Part shown: positions 10,909 through 22,848 of the stretch, piece after piece
Layout: each line of letters starts with the position of its first letter
Numbering within the stretch: the first letter of the stretch is position 1
Assembly: GCA_009823395.1 (NCBI GenBank)
Contig: CM020507.1
Span: 4,052,501-4,116,500 of the forward strand
Source of the DNA: Thamnaconus septentrionalis
Lineage: Eukaryota; Chordata; Actinopteri; Tetraodontiformes; Monacanthidae
Direction of reading: 5' to 3'
DNA length: 64,000 nt
Program-made: the position numbers and the translations under genes
The notes under the pieces: generated by a model
What the model was told of the DNA's origin: nothing
Databases searched by the model: none
The model's input: only the letters and a program-made list of their open reading frames with translations

Positions 10909-13779
10909 TTACCGCTGTCGATAGAGCACCCCATTCCGTAGCTCCAACCGATTGAGCTCTCGCAGCAGTAATGGAAGCTCAGGGAGCTCTGTTTTAACAC
11001 TGGGAGGTGGAGTTCTACCAGTCTCCATTTGAACAATTACTTGTTTGATTGTAGGATCTGATCTCTGCTTCTGCCTTAGTTCCTCTTCGGAAAATGAGGG
11101 GATGAACGGGAACCCATCCACTTCCTCTTCCTGAAAACAGTCAGGAATGGCTGCGGGCTGATGAGAAAGGGACTCGACTAGTGTCAAACCAGCGTTGGAG
11201 CTTTGATCATCAGCATCTGTGACACTGGTGACCATGTGTCGATCACAGATAGCCTGGACCACATCCTGAGAGACATCGTCAGCATCACTCAGATGGTACA
11301 AAGCGAACTGGCGAATTCTTTCACTTTCCTTTTGTGATGCAGGATCGTCTTCTGGTGGACCATGGGAACGGCGGGACAAGGCGTCTGCATCCAAATTTCG
11401 CTTGCCAGCTCTGTACTGCAATCGGAAGGAGAAAGTTGACAGACTGGACAACCAACAGTAACCTGTTGCGTCGAGCTTTGCTGAGGTTAAGAGATAAGTC
11501 AGCGGGTTACTATCAGTAACCACAGTGAAGTCTGTGCCATATAGATAGTCCGAAAATTTCTCCGTGACTGCCCACTTGAGGGCTAGAAATTCGAGTTTAT
11601 GGGCAGGGTACTTCCTTTCACTCTTCGAGAGCCCTCTACTGGCAAACGCTATGACTCTTGGTTGACCATTTTGCACCTGGTACAGTGCTGCCCCAACACC
11701 AAGGGTGCTGGCATCTGTATGTAAAACATATGGGAGCTGGGGGTCAGCGAACCCCAAAACTGGAGCTGAAGTCAACTTTTTGATTATCAGGTCAAATGCC
11801 TCCTGACATCGAGGCGTCCATCTTTGAGCAAAAGGCGCCTTCGGGTCATGATACTCTTGGCCTGTGGTTTTCTTAGATTTGTTTCTTCCCTTCCGAAGAG
11901 GTGGATACCCAGATGTTAACTCAGTAAGGGGTCTGATGACATGAGAGTACCCCTGTATGAACCTTCTATAGTATCCTGCAAAACCTAAAAAGGACTGGAG
12001 CTCCTTTAGGTTAGTGGGGATAGGCCAGGTTGTCAGGGCCTTTACTTTCTCAGGGTCTGTTTCCACGCCCTTCTCAGAAACTACATGGCCAAGATATCTG
12101 ACGGACGTCTGAAAAAATTTACATTTTCCTGGCGCCAACTTTAGTCCGTACTCCTTCAGCCGCTGTAAGACACGCTTCAGACGCTGATCGTGCTCCTCCA
12201 AGGACGATGAAAAAATTATCAAGTCGTCAATGAACACCAAGACCTCTTTTAAGTTCATTTCTCCAACGCACCTCTCCATCAATCGTTGGAATGTTGATGG
12301 TGCATTTGTGATGCCTTGGGGCATCCTATGAAACTCCCAAAATCCTAGTGGGCAAACAAACGCTGTCTTCTGTTTATCCGATTCCTCCATTTCGATCTGA
12401 TAGTACCCTGATTTAAGGTCCAGAACGGAGAACCACTTTGACCCAGCAAGAGCAGAGAATGCATCTTCGAGTTTTGGGAGAGCATAGGCGTCCTTGATTG
12501 TCTGAAGGTTCAGCTTTCTGAAGTCTATGCAAAGACGAACAGAACCATCTTTCTTCCTTACAACTACAATGGGAGATGCAAACGGGGACTCAGACTCCCG
12601 TATAACCCCTGAATCAAGGAGCTCCTGTAGGTGCTTTCTCACTGCATCCACATCATGAGGGTGTATTGGACGGGGTCTGTACTTAAAGGGAGTTTCATCG
12701 CTGAGTCTGATCCGATGCTTGACTTTGTCTGTATGTCCGAAATCCAGGTCGTGATGGGAGAAGACTTCTGGCATGGACTGCAACATGGTCGTTACTCTGT
12801 CTTTCCATTCAGGAGGTAAGGGTGAGTCTCCAAAATCAAAACTCAGTTTTGCTGGTTGGGGAGACTTCCTTTGCATGTCAAGTAGGCTTGATTCCTTTAC
12901 TGTTTGTTCTTTGTGTATCACCCGCACCACAGCATTGACATCTGCCAATATTGTCTTGGATGGAATAGCAATATCATGTTCTGTTTCATTTTTTAATACA
13001 ACCGGTAAACGGCAAGGCTGTTTCTTTGGCAGACTGACCAAGCTGGCTGAGACCAAGAGGCCGCTTGGTAAGGAGGAGGTCGATGGCTGTTCAATAATGA
13101 CGTACTTCTCCAAATGAGCACTAGAAACATTGGCCATGCCTTCAAGAATGACTGACTGTCCTGCCGGAACAACTTTAGGTGTTTTTCCAACCATCCTGGC
13201 ACAGCCAAGACTACTACTAGTAGAGCTTCCCTGCCGCATATGGAGGACCTTGAGGACAGCTCTGTAACCATAAGACAATGGCTGGAAGGTGGAGCAGTTT
13301 GGGTCATCTTGAAGGTTAGCATAAAGAGCGTCAAGAGTATTGGTACCAATAAGGACCTGTTCTTGGATGGCAGAGTGGAGGTGGGGAATGACCAAGGCTA
13401 AAGTGTGGACTTCAATATCAGTCCCTACAAAGTCTTTAGGAAACGTGATAAAGAGCTCGATATATCCTAAGTAGGGGACTGACTGGCCATTGGCACCTTC
13501 CACATCAAGAAGATCACCTAAGGGATGGATGGTCAGATCTGAAAGGTATTGCTCATAAAAAGATTGGGGTACAGTGGTCACCTGCGAACCTGTATCTAAA
13601 AGACAACTAATGTCTCTTCCTGCAATAGTTACCTGAGCTGTGGTTTTGGTTCCCACTAGGCCATGAGGAAGTTTAATGGGCTCCCTCTTAGTCTGAGTTC
13701 TCTTCCAGGCATTTTTCTTAATTGCGGGACTAGATTTGTCAGGTGTCCCTCCCATATGTCCCTCTATGGGAGCGGACAT
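10909..13779 (-). CDS. Gypsy pol: aspartic protease, reverse transcriptase, RNase H (956 aa, ends at a premature stop)
   Basis: The N-terminal retropepsin has LLDTGSQ at about 61-66. The reverse transcriptase spans roughly 370-560, with MPQG near 487 and the catalytic FIDD at 516-519. RNase H follows, with HTDAS (687-691) and VVTDS (about 753-757) and the DADALSR motif near 797. The start ATG (13777-13779) overlaps the gag stop as TGATG. The frame ends at TAA 10909-10911, but the same frame continues as integrase, so the stop looks like a single substitution in an otherwise whole pol. It would act in cytoplasmic particles to copy RNA to DNA. Confidence 0.95.
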   Translation of the reverse strand: MSAPIEGHMGGTPDKSSPAIKKNAWKRTQTKREPIKLPHGLVGTKTTAQVTIAGRDISCLLDTGSQVTTVPQSFYEQYLSDLTIHPLGDLLDVEGANGQSVPYLGYIELFITFPKDFVGTDIEVHTLALVIPHLHSAIQEQVLIGTNTLDALYANLQDDPNCSTFQPLSYGYRAVLKVLHMRQGSSTSSSLGCARMVGKTPKVVPAGQSVILEGMANVSSAHLEKYVIIEQPSTSSLPSGLLVSASLVSLPKKQPCRLPVVLKNETEHDIAIPSKTILADVNAVVRVIHKEQTVKESSLLDMQRKSPQPAKLSFDFGDSPLPPEWKDRVTTMLQSMPEVFSHHDLDFGHTDKVKHRIRLSDETPFKYRPRPIHPHDVDAVRKHLQELLDSGVIRESESPFASPIVVVRKKDGSVRLCIDFRKLNLQTIKDAYALPKLEDAFSALAGSKWFSVLDLKSGYYQIEMEESDKQKTAFVCPLGFWEFHRMPQGITNAPSTFQRLMERCVGEMNLKEVLVFIDDLIIFSSSLEEHDQRLKRVLQRLKEYGLKLAPGKCKFFQTSVRYLGHVVSEKGVETDPEKVKALTTWPIPTNLKELQSFLGFAGYYRRFIQGYSHVIRPLTELTSGYPPLRKGRNKSKKTTGQEYHDPKAPFAQRWTPRCQEAFDLIIKKLTSAPVLGFADPQLPYVLHTDASTLGVGAALYQVQNGQPRVIAFASRGLSKSERKYPAHKLEFLALKWAVTEKFSDYLYGTDFTVVTDSNPLTYLLTSAKLDATGYCWLSSLSTFSFRLQYRAGKRNLDADALSRRSHGPPEDDPASQKESERIRQFALYHLSDADDVSQDVVQAICDRHMVTSVTDADDQSSNAGLTLVESLSHQPAAIPDCFQEEEVDGFPFIPSFSEEELRQKQRSDPTIKQVIVQMETGRTPPPSVKTELPELPLLLRELNRLELRNGVLYRQR

Positions 13780-14938
13780 CAGTTTAAATGAGCCTGATTG
13801 CCATGGGAATTAGAGGCCTCCCACATAGCTTGTCTCTCTCTCAGTTGTTTTTTCTTTGCAGCTACGAGGGAAGGATTTGGCTCATTGTCACAAGCTGAAG
13901 CAACATGTCCATCTTCCCCACATTGAAAGCAGTACCAAGGGCGTGGCTTGCTGCTTACCTTGACAGCAGGGCTCTGCTGACTTGCACCTTTCGTTTTCAC
14001 AGGGTGTGCCTCAACTTTATCACTGGAAACAAAAGTTTTTGTTTTCTGTTTGGGCAGTTTGTGTTTCTGACTTTCAACCGTCATGCTGCTAAGTTGGGCA
14101 CTAATATCTGCTACTTGTTTTTTCAGCATCTCAACTTCAGTGTTATACTCCGAATCAGTTTTGGAATGTGCCATTTGTAGATGAGACATGACACGTTGTT
14201 TACTGACACCAAAAGCAGGCTTGGCGCTGCCCAAATGTTGCTTCATACGGCTCATTTTCACCGCCTGCTTGTCCTCTTCAGTCCTCAGTAGCAACAACAG
14301 TTCTGCAAAGGAAGGTGGATTCTTCTTTTTTTGTTCAAGCTGGAGGTCGGCTATTAAGGAGTTCTCCCAGCAACCACGACAGAATTGCTTTAAAAGCTGC
14401 TGGTCAAAGTCAGGAGCAGATACACCACCACGTCTCATGGTCGTGCTCAATGCTACATGCAATCTCTGCAGGAAGGCGGATGGCTTTTCCCCATCATTCT
14501 GAAGCGTGCTCATGAACCTGGCATAAAGTTCATCGCCATCTTCAACTGTTCCGTAAGCAGAGTCAAGTAGTTGAAGATAGGCCGAAGGTTTAGCTTGCGG
14601 GCCAAGATGCTTAGTCATCTCAGAAGCAGGAGGGAGAAGGCTGTCAAGGATGCGGTGAGCACAGTGCGAGTCAGAAACTGAAGGGTCTTTCATCAGGACT
14701 TCAACACTAGTACGCCACGTATCGTAATCCGCTTCATTATTTGGGCGCGGATATCTCCCTGAGAAAGCTCGAAGCCTTCCTGGAGCAACAAGGTGAGATG
14801 GGCTATCGCTGCTGCGTATTACAACATGTTCAACCACTACTCGTTGAATGTTGGGTGGATTCACATCGATGGTGGACTGGGTCGTGCTGCAAGTGATAAC
14901 TGGTGGAGTCGGTGACCAGTTCAAGTCAGTCAGGTTTT
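13779..14938 (-). CDS. Gypsy gag, capsid and zinc-knuckle part (PNMA-like)
   Basis: A 381-residue open frame counted from a TTG near 14924; the frame is open further upstream, so the TTG is not a real start. Residues about 50-220 resemble the PNMA/Gypsy capsid (RLRAFSG, then DYDTWR). A coiled-coil-like stretch follows near 250-285, then one CCHC knuckle, CFQCGEDGHVASAC, near 335-350. It would form the particle and bind RNA. The upstream N-terminal part lies in the neighbouring frame (next entry), joined across the T5/A5 run at 14935-14939. It ends in TGA overlapping the pol ATG. Confidence 0.85.
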
Positions 14939-15586
14939 TAATGGAATCGAAGGGGTATGAGGCTGGCCTGCATCGTGAAGAGGTTTAGAAGCTGTTGGAT
15001 CAGGGTGAACAGACAGAGGACGTGGAGGAGAGGAGACACTCACTTGGTCGATTGGTTTTGATTTAGAGACTGGGCTCTGCGGAGGAGAGGGTTCTGGCTG
15101 AAACTGAGGAGAGGGTGGCAATGTGCCAACTGTAGATGAAGCCAGGTGTGCCAGCTCTTCTTTCAGCATTTGCTCTACAGAACTTCCACTCAATCTAGCA
15201 ATGTCACACAACTGTTCCATGTATGTTCTAGTAGCCCTGCTGCGGGCATCTGATGCGTAAACACTTGCCAAGCTCTTTACTTCAAAAACAGCTTTGGGTT
15301 GGGCAGGGTTCTGAAGCTTAAGGGGCAACAGAGGCTCTAAGGACTCCATAGCAGAGCTATTTGTGAATTCCACTATGATGTGTCTGTGGAAATCTGATTT
15401 GGGGTCATCTATACGTAAAAAACGTTTGATTGAACCATATCTCTGAAGGTAAGTGGACACTTCTTCATCACTATCTGTCTCTGTTAACCCACTAACCACA
15501 ACTGAGCAAGGGATTTCAACTGACTCCTGTGTTACAATTTCCATTTTGCCGTACTTGGGTTCTGAAGGTAAGTAAGTTGAACACAC
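14930..15586 (-). CDS. Gypsy gag, N-terminal part (RRM-like, as in PNMA proteins)
   Basis: A 218-residue open frame. The segment around residues 25-105 (a CSVVVSGL strand, YGSIKRFLRI, then HIIVEF) has the beta-alpha-beta look of the RRM-like N-terminal domain of PNMA proteins. A helical stretch and a proline/serine-rich linker follow. The frame closes just after the A5 run (minus strand), and the capsid frame is open through the same point in the -1 register. Either the run has gained or lost a base, or the element uses ribosomal frameshifting; a classic X XXY YYZ heptamer is not in register. Assignment is by pattern only. Confidence 0.7.
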   Translation of the reverse strand: MCSTYLPSEPKYGKMEIVTQESVEIPCSVVVSGLTETDSDEEVSTYLQRYGSIKRFLRIDDPKSDFHRHIIVEFTNSSAMESLEPLLPLKLQNPAQPKAVFEVKSLASVYASDARSRATRTYMEQLCDIARLSGSSVEQMLKEELAHLASSTVGTLPPSPQFQPEPSPPQSPVSKSKPIDQVSVSSPPRPLSVHPDPTASKPLHDAGQPHTPSIPLKT

Positions 15587-15644
15587 AAAAAAGATCTGAC
15601 AATCTTAACACTCAAGTGGACTCTCCTGGCTGGCTCGCCAATTC
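15587..15644 (-). other. 5' untranslated leader and primer-binding-site region of the Gypsy element
   Basis: Directly after the 5' LTR the minus strand reads GAAT, then TGGCGAGCCAGCC. TGG a few bases from the LTR is the usual start of a tRNA 3'-end primer-binding site. I cannot say which tRNA. Confidence 0.5.
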
Positions 15645-17285
15645 TGTAACCCTTGTTACTAAGTTAGAACAGAGCACAGGTAAGTAATAAGCTCTACTAA
15701 TACATGGACCAATAACAGAAGAAATAAAGGTTGTAAGAGCCCTTAATATTGTAAACCAAAAGACACAGGCAACAATGGTTTGGATGTTTTGTGTGTTATT
15801 ACAATGAAATCACAGCAGTTTGTTGCAAAGTATTAAATGAAAAATAATAAACAAAAATAATAAACAAAAATAAAAAAAGCCGGCAAAATAAAACCCTTTT
15901 TTTCCCAAGGTCAAGTGTTGGGGCCCTTTTTTGTTCTCCTCTGCTTAGTGTCAGTGCGTGTTTGTGTCCTACCACACGTTTTGTGAAGAAGGGAATCAGA
16001 AATCCTTCACGATTCCTGATTTCAATGTTGGTGCTTCGATCCGGCTCGCCACCCAGCTCACACTGGGATCTTGATGTCTCGGGATCTCTGGAAACCTCTC
16101 CCGACTCCAGCAGGAACTCCTCCGATGGACAATGGAACAGGGATTTCTAACCGAAATCCTCTCAAAAAAAAACCTGACCTGTGTACAGGTCAAAGGAAAT
16201 TCAACTTGTTATTATATCCAGAGTCATTTTCATTTCTAATTCTACATATAATTTTACCAATTAATACACTCACTTGTTTTAACTGGTTCAATAATGTTCT
16301 CAAAAAATGTAGCTGTACAACCAGAATCTATCTTTAGTTTAGTTTTCATTTGTAATTGCAAAACTACAAATACATTCAACGTTCCCCTTGCAATACCACT
16401 CCAAAACCCCACACAGTCATGGCTATGACAGTAACCACCCAAAACATCCCTTCAAAAACAAGAAACAACACAATGTAGCAAGTGCACTTGAAGCTAGAAA
16501 AAACATACATTCAATACAGTCAGCTATGATAGTATTCTTTTGAGGAATGTGTCTTAGCGTGCTTTGTCTTCTCCGTTTGCACGGTAACAGCGAGAGAATG
16601 CACTAAAAATTCACCTCTTTTACTACCACACTCATGACCTAAACACACTCATACAAAGCTCACCAATATCTTTCTTTCCAACATATAATAAACAGTTAAG
16701 GAAATCAACATATTTCTTTCGTAACAGCAGTTACAACAATGAGCATTTTAATAAATTGCCATTGAAATTAAACGATAATAGCAGCTAAGTGGCTACGCCC
16801 AAACTAGTAGGCCACTAGCATCACAAAACAATTAGCGCTCTTAAAACAGTTAAATAACTTTTTTTTTTTTTTCCTTCACTCACCGATGAATCACCATATG
16901 CAGTAAGTTTTACCCCACCAGGTCTCATCAATCTCGCGCTGTTCTCGCAAACCGCCACTCATTCCACCCGTCTTTCTCCTTTTCTCCGCTCTCGCTTCGC
17001 AGCACGCACATGCTCTGGACCCGGAAATCATGACAGGATGTCAGACTACCGAGCTGACCACCTGGGGCTCACGCAGCTCACTGATTGGCTCGGTGGGCAG
17101 CTCGACACTGGCTACATTCGGTCGCGAGCAAAATATTTATTTATTTTTTTAAAACGCGTTGAACCCGCTTTTAACACTTTTAAATACAGTTTTAAACATA
17201 AATCAGCTTCAATGAATTATTTTAAAGTAAACTTTAACTAAAACATTGGAGTTATTTCCAAAGTTATTTCTACACCTGGGTTACA
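15645..17285 (-). repeat. 5' LTR of the Gypsy element (1641 bp)
   Basis: The right-hand copy of the LTR, with TGTAACCC and GGGTTACA ends, two bases shorter than the left copy. As the 5' LTR of a minus-strand element it should hold the promoter. Confidence 0.95.
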
Positions 17286-17289
17286 ACAA
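17286..17289. repeat. Target-site duplication ACAA, right copy
   Basis: Matches 7348-7351 and marks the right insertion boundary. Confidence 0.8.
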
Positions 17290-18239
17290 CGTCTATGCAT
17301 TGATCGGAGTTCATGCCGTGGCAAGAAACAGACGTTTTCAGATGAAAATTAAATCAAATATTTTTTTTATCACAACCACACAATAACTCGGCCTTTGACC
17401 TGTGAGGGTCACCAGAGTTACACTGTCAGCAGAAGCAACTTTACTGATACACTGGCTGGCCGGTAGGATCCAAAGAGTCAGCAGCTTTACTCAAGGAGGC
17501 CTGGAGCAGCTGGAGCTCCTTGTGATTGGCTGCCAGACACTGCAGGTGGGACATTTTAAAGGGGCCGTGTTCAGCATCGCTTTAGTAACCAAAGTGTGTA
17601 TGTCTGTGCAGTTTTAAAGGCCACAGAGTCGAGTCAGTGACTCTTTCCTCAATGTTGGCATTTGCATGTTGCATCAGTCTCGTGTACCGTCAGCCAAGCA
17701 GGTTTTCATCATCAGGCCCTGTTATTGCTGCGTTGTTTGGGCCGACTGGGGCTTTGTTGATGCCTGATCCTGGCTGACTGACTCAGTGAGTGAGTGAGTG
17801 GCTGCATTGTTGTCATTTCTGCCCAACCTGGGCGATAAGAGGGTGGAGCTCCCTCCAGTAATGAGGGAGTGAAAAGCAGCCTGTTGGTGCTGCCCGCTTA
17901 TTCTTAGAATCCAGGAAATGGCCCCGGAGCCGAGCCCAATCACCTGAGTGCAATCTCACAAGCGCACGTACACTGACACACACATACACATACAGACTCA
18001 GACTCACAACATGAATGCAAAGGGAGAATAAGTCTGAGAAGGAACTAAAAAGGTGACTCATGCAAGTTGGGAAGGAGGAGATTTCACAGTTGACCGTTCT
18101 GTACATTTGCAAAGTTCTTCTACTGGCAGCATCATGGAGCTTCATTTCTGTACCTGCGGACAAAAATAGTCTAATTCGTGAATAGCAGCACAATGCCAGG
18201 ATTTTCCTTGTCTTTACGTATTTGTGTGTGTGCCTGAGA

Positions 18240-18242
<3 letters not shown>

Positions 18243-18305
<63 letters not shown>
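18243..18305. repeat. (GA)n microsatellite
   Basis: About 31 uninterrupted GA units. Confidence 0.98.
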
Positions 18306-18307
<2 letters not shown>

Positions 18308-18866
18308 CTCGATAACCAGAAATAGAAACAATATAAACACTGGTGTCTATCCCAGCCAAAGAACACTGCCGTTTTAAAATAGCAGCGGCTAATGGTCAAG
18401 CAGCTCCCACACGTCCATAAAACAGACTTGAAGACCACGCGAGGTAACTGCGCAGCATCACCTCACAACAACGCAGGCCACTTCTCTGCTCTCGGCCGCA
18501 GTTACATCACCCGGTGCGACACCATTACTCATCGTGGGCCATTGTTTGGGCCTTTTTTGTTGTGCGCTGCGGAGCTCGGCGGTGGGAACCTCCGTTACTG
18601 GAAGGCGAAATTCATCGGCTTCCCTCCCTTTTCATTACCCCCCGACTTCCTGTCATTCTTCTCCGCTCGCTCGCTCGCTCGCTCGCTCACTGCCTCTCTC
18701 CTTCACTCTGCCTTTACTTTCATGGTGGGGTTGGACAGGAGGCGTCACCTGTCCATGGCAGCCAGTCCTGCTTCTGATCATATTCCTACAAAATCTGGCC
18801 TCAGAAAAGACACTGTTGGATCTTTTCAAGACGGACCTGAGAGACACTTGAAGCAGAAATAGAATA

Positions 18867-18868
<2 letters not shown>

Positions 18869-18929
<61 letters not shown>
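18869..18929. repeat. (GT)n microsatellite
   Basis: About 30 GT units. Confidence 0.98.
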
Positions 18930-18930
<1 letters not shown>

Positions 18931-21717
18931 AACCTGCGTGTTTTTTATATAAAACAAGATACGCTGTAAGAAAAGCTGCATTGTTTTTGTTTTATTTTTT
19001 TGATCCTAAACTTCCTGCAGCAGCAGATTCTGGGGACGTTACATCAGCAGGAACACGCTGTTCTGAGACGTGATTCAGTTGATCACTGCGGATGGACATT
19101 TACTTGATGAGATTACCGGACTGCTCATTTTAAGCTAACTAAGTGTGTGTGGGTGTTTTGTTTTTGTTTTTTGTATGTTCGTAAATGAGATTTTGTCCTT
19201 GCAGCGTTCGTTGTGACGTCTCTCCAACTGGACGACTGTTCATCTCAGGATTGTTTAAAATGAAAAACAGGATTTTGCACTAGTGACATTTCGGAGAACA
19301 GAGTTTGGTTGTCAGAGTTGCAATTTTTAAAAAATTGTGATTATTATTATTTTTTTATTTTTTCATTTAATTTTTTTGGGTGTTTGCAAACAAGGTGAGC
19401 TGCAAAATCAGTGAAGGTCTTCAAGATTCACTAGGTTTTTTTGTGACACTTTTCCCTCTGAATGTTTTTATCCTGTGCCACTTACATTCAGGTTTAGTTA
19501 TTTTAGTTTTTTATTTAGTTTTTTATTTTAAGTTTTCTTTCGTATGTTTTGGGCTTTGTATCCCTTTTATTTTTACTTTCATGTTCGAAATAAATTCAAA
19601 AAATCAAATCAAATCAAATCAAATTATTTAAGGCAATATGTCGTGTCACCAGTCGTGATGTCGCAGTTTTCAAATTCCTGGCCTCCCGTGCAGTTTCCTC
19701 CTAAAGTTGTAAACTGCAAAATTAGAAGGAGCGCAACGACCTCAACTCTGCAATTCAATAAAGCAGCGTCATTAAGAACTTAACTTAAAGCTGTACATTC
19801 CACTGCCTGTTGTCTAACTGCTCTGTTGTGTCATCAAGAAGTTACTGAATAACAGCAGTGGAGTAGCTCCCATTCAAACATATAGCAGGAGCTGTGCAAC
19901 TGCAAACAATTCATGTATTCTTCACAGACTTCCAGATTACTCTGGTGGTGAACAAACAGCATAAATCAGTCCGCATTGTCACATAGTTGTGTCAAACTTA
20001 AATCGAAATGGTTTTTATTGTTCATCTGGGACACTTGAGAAAAGATCCCCTCTTGAGTGGCTTGTCCTCCATCTGTTAGAAAAAAAAAAAAGTCTGGATG
20101 TCTCTCTTCTTTGGACTGTGTATGGCGAAATGGTTATTTTTAAAAGAAAAAAACAAAATGTGAAGAATAGAAGTTGTGTCCATTAACGGTTAATGGTTCT
20201 GAGGGAAACTCAAACACGCCCCACCTGAAGAGAGTGTTGTTTTTCCAGCAGGGGAAGCAATGCTGATGTGGTTTTTGGATTTGCGATCCATTACTTTTGG
20301 ATTTTGTTTCTCACCGTCGTGGTGTTGAGGCACATTGTGCATTAGTCTAAAGCAACACACAAATGAATCACGTTTAAATGGTACAAAATGTCCCAGAAAG
20401 TGGCTTGTTAGCATTCCTCACGTTCACCAAGCAAAGCAGCAGCAGCAGCAGCAACAGTAGGCTTCTCCACCTCTAAGTGCAAACGAGGCGTGTTAAACAA
20501 CCCCACACACCATTTTAGGTAAAATAAAGGACTTAATGCGAGACTGTAGTAAAAAAAAAAAAAAAAAAAAAGAAAAGAAATCCCAAACATCTGAGTGCTT
20601 CTTGATTCAGAGAAACTCTCCCGCAGTGTCGGCTGGAGATTCCAACTCCCTTCGTGCGTATTGCTAAAAGTATTTCCTAGTTATAGTCTCCCTTCAGTTA
20701 AGTTTCAGCTTTTAGAATATACATTTATGCATGCTAGCCTTGGAGGAGGAAGATTTTTCCCATTCCGTTTTAAAATACATTTACAATTGTCATCCAAATA
20801 TGGAAAAGCCCATACAGCTGCAGCAGTGACATGAACAGACAATGCAGCCAGATTATGAGGCTTGATGTGCCCAGACGCACAGATAGGCGCAGAACAGCAA
20901 AATGATTGGACGACAACAAATGAGGGTAGGGCCGGAGCCAAAGACAGCCACGGCAGCCAGCGCCCTGCAAGGGTTTTCAGCACGGATAAAACGAGGGTCT
21001 TTTCATCACCGTTCAAACTTGGATCCTCTCTGACAAGGAGGACAAAATAGATTGCTGCTGCAGCTTTGGCAAAGGACCGGCCGCAGCTGTCACATTAACA
21101 AAGCAGCATCGCATTCAATTTATTTGAGTAAAGTCCCATAACGATGGCGTCCAAGTTCACGCCACAGTAAAACCACATCCGTGTGTTTTCTTCTTCGGGC
21201 GTGAATTCAACGGGAGGATAGAATGTTGGCATCTGGACCTGAACGGAAACAACCTTCTCACAAGTGTTCGACAATGCAACGCTTTCAGCACATTGTCTCA
21301 GCAGGACATCATTAAACACAGAGCGGATTTTTTTTGTAGGAAGTCTACAGATTGTGTAAACAGACAAACAAAAAACCCTCATCAGGAAACATCAATACTC
21401 TGCTCACATTATCATTTAATCACTTTTTTCACAGGCCAAAAGCAGGACTTTCAAATAGCAACAATAGCAAATAGCATCAATGATAGTCATATCTAAGATG
21501 GACCTAAAGTAATGCCAAACGTTAGAGTCAATCTTGTGTAATTAAGTGATCCCAAAAGTAACTGAAGGTCCTGAAGCAGCAGGAGAGTCAATCTATTATT
21601 CACAGAGGCCTGGCTGCTGCACATTAACATCAATACTGGAGACAGAGGCTAATTAACTATTGAGGAAAAAAAACAAGAAACAAAACAGCAGAAGCACAAA
21701 TTACAAATGACAAAAAA

Positions 21718-21749
21718 GTGTGTGTGCGTGTGTGTGTGTGTGCGTGTGC

Positions 21750-21788
<39 letters not shown>
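21718..21788. repeat. Imperfect (GT)n microsatellite
   Basis: GT repeats broken by GC and AT steps (GTGCGTGTG). Confidence 0.95.
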
Positions 21789-22848
21789 TCCATGCACCAG
21801 TGTCGTGCTGTTGTCATGCAGTTGTCATGATTTTAACTTTCATCCCAGATGAGACCATGCTGGGGTTTTCTTGCAGTCGACTCCAGGAAACCCTGGAGGC
21901 TGTGGTGGAGATGCCCTGAGAAAATCTGTTTTGGTGAGTCATTCAGTGCAAAACTATGACATCTAGTGAAATTGTATCACATATAACCCCTGATACAAAG
22001 ACAGGCTAGATATTATATTAGAACTCTTGTGCTGGTTGGCTGATTCTTTTCATCTTCCTTTGTTAATGTTATATGACATTTAAATGACATTTTACCCAGA
22101 CGGCTCCAACTATGTAATCTAATTTCTCTATTTCCGACAATGGAATATTGGTAAATTTAAATCAAATTAGTCTTGCTCTCTTTAACGCTCGTGGCATGTC
22201 CATTATTCATGATCAGATTGTTACTGGTGAAGCATGAGGCTGGATGGTTCACAAGATTCAGGCCACTGGCTTTGGTTTTGATGCACGTAACTTTCAAGAT
22301 GCTGGAGGTGCCTTCACACTATTGTACTGGTTGAGAGACACTGACTACGCTGACTACAGATTGATGTATACACAATGAATAGAGGCAGATATATTGATTT
22401 TAAAGGCCATTGATTTTTTTTTTCTTACTGTATTATTCATATTTCAGTGGACGTGGCCACCTTCATTGTATAAAAGGTCCTATTAATATTTCAACTGACT
22501 GAAGGCTTCCTGCGGCTGGAAACAGAGGTCAAATGGAAACAGATCTATTTTTCATGTGATTCAGTTTAATGGACAGGGCCATCTGGCTTTGTGTGGACTT
22601 GCATTGACTTCCATTCATTTTCCTTTCTTTTGTCCTTTTCATCCAAACACAATCCTTAACCTTGGCATCAATTATTATTTTGTCAATAACCTTAACTCAT
22701 TCCCCTAAAATGTGTTGATTCATTTTGTAGAGCCCTCACATTGTTGGTTAAATAAACATATTTTGGCATTCAGGATGCTGAAATATTTATTTATATGTTT
22801 ATACCCAAGGTTCGGGTGACCTTGGCTAGAAACAAAATTTGGCCTATC

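Larger units (their letters stand above)
7352..17285 (-). mobile_element. Full-length Ty3/Gypsy-class LTR retrotransposon with PNMA-like gag
   Basis: This 9.9-kb element reads right to left. It has two near-identical 1.64-kb LTRs, a 4-bp target duplication (ACAA), a primer-binding-site position next to the 5' LTR, gag, pol in the order protease, RT, RNase H, integrase, and a purine tract GGGGAGG before the 3' LTR. There is no envelope gene and no chromodomain that I can see. Protease-RT-RNase H-integrase order places it in Metaviridae (Ty3/Gypsy), not Ty1/Copia. The gag resembles the source of the vertebrate PNMA genes. Coding damage is light (one stop and about three frameshifts), and the LTRs differ at only some 20-30 positions by eye, so the insertion looks fairly recent. 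Being broken, it is probably not autonomous. Confidence 0.95.
17290..22838. other. Gene-poor region right of the LTR element
   Basis: I recognise no exon or RNA gene. The region contains a GA tract (18243-18305), a short GCTC tract (18662-18688), a GT tract (18869-18929), poly-A near 20551-20570 and a GT/GC tract (21718-21788). Short open frames here are low-complexity or unsupported. Confidence 0.5.
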
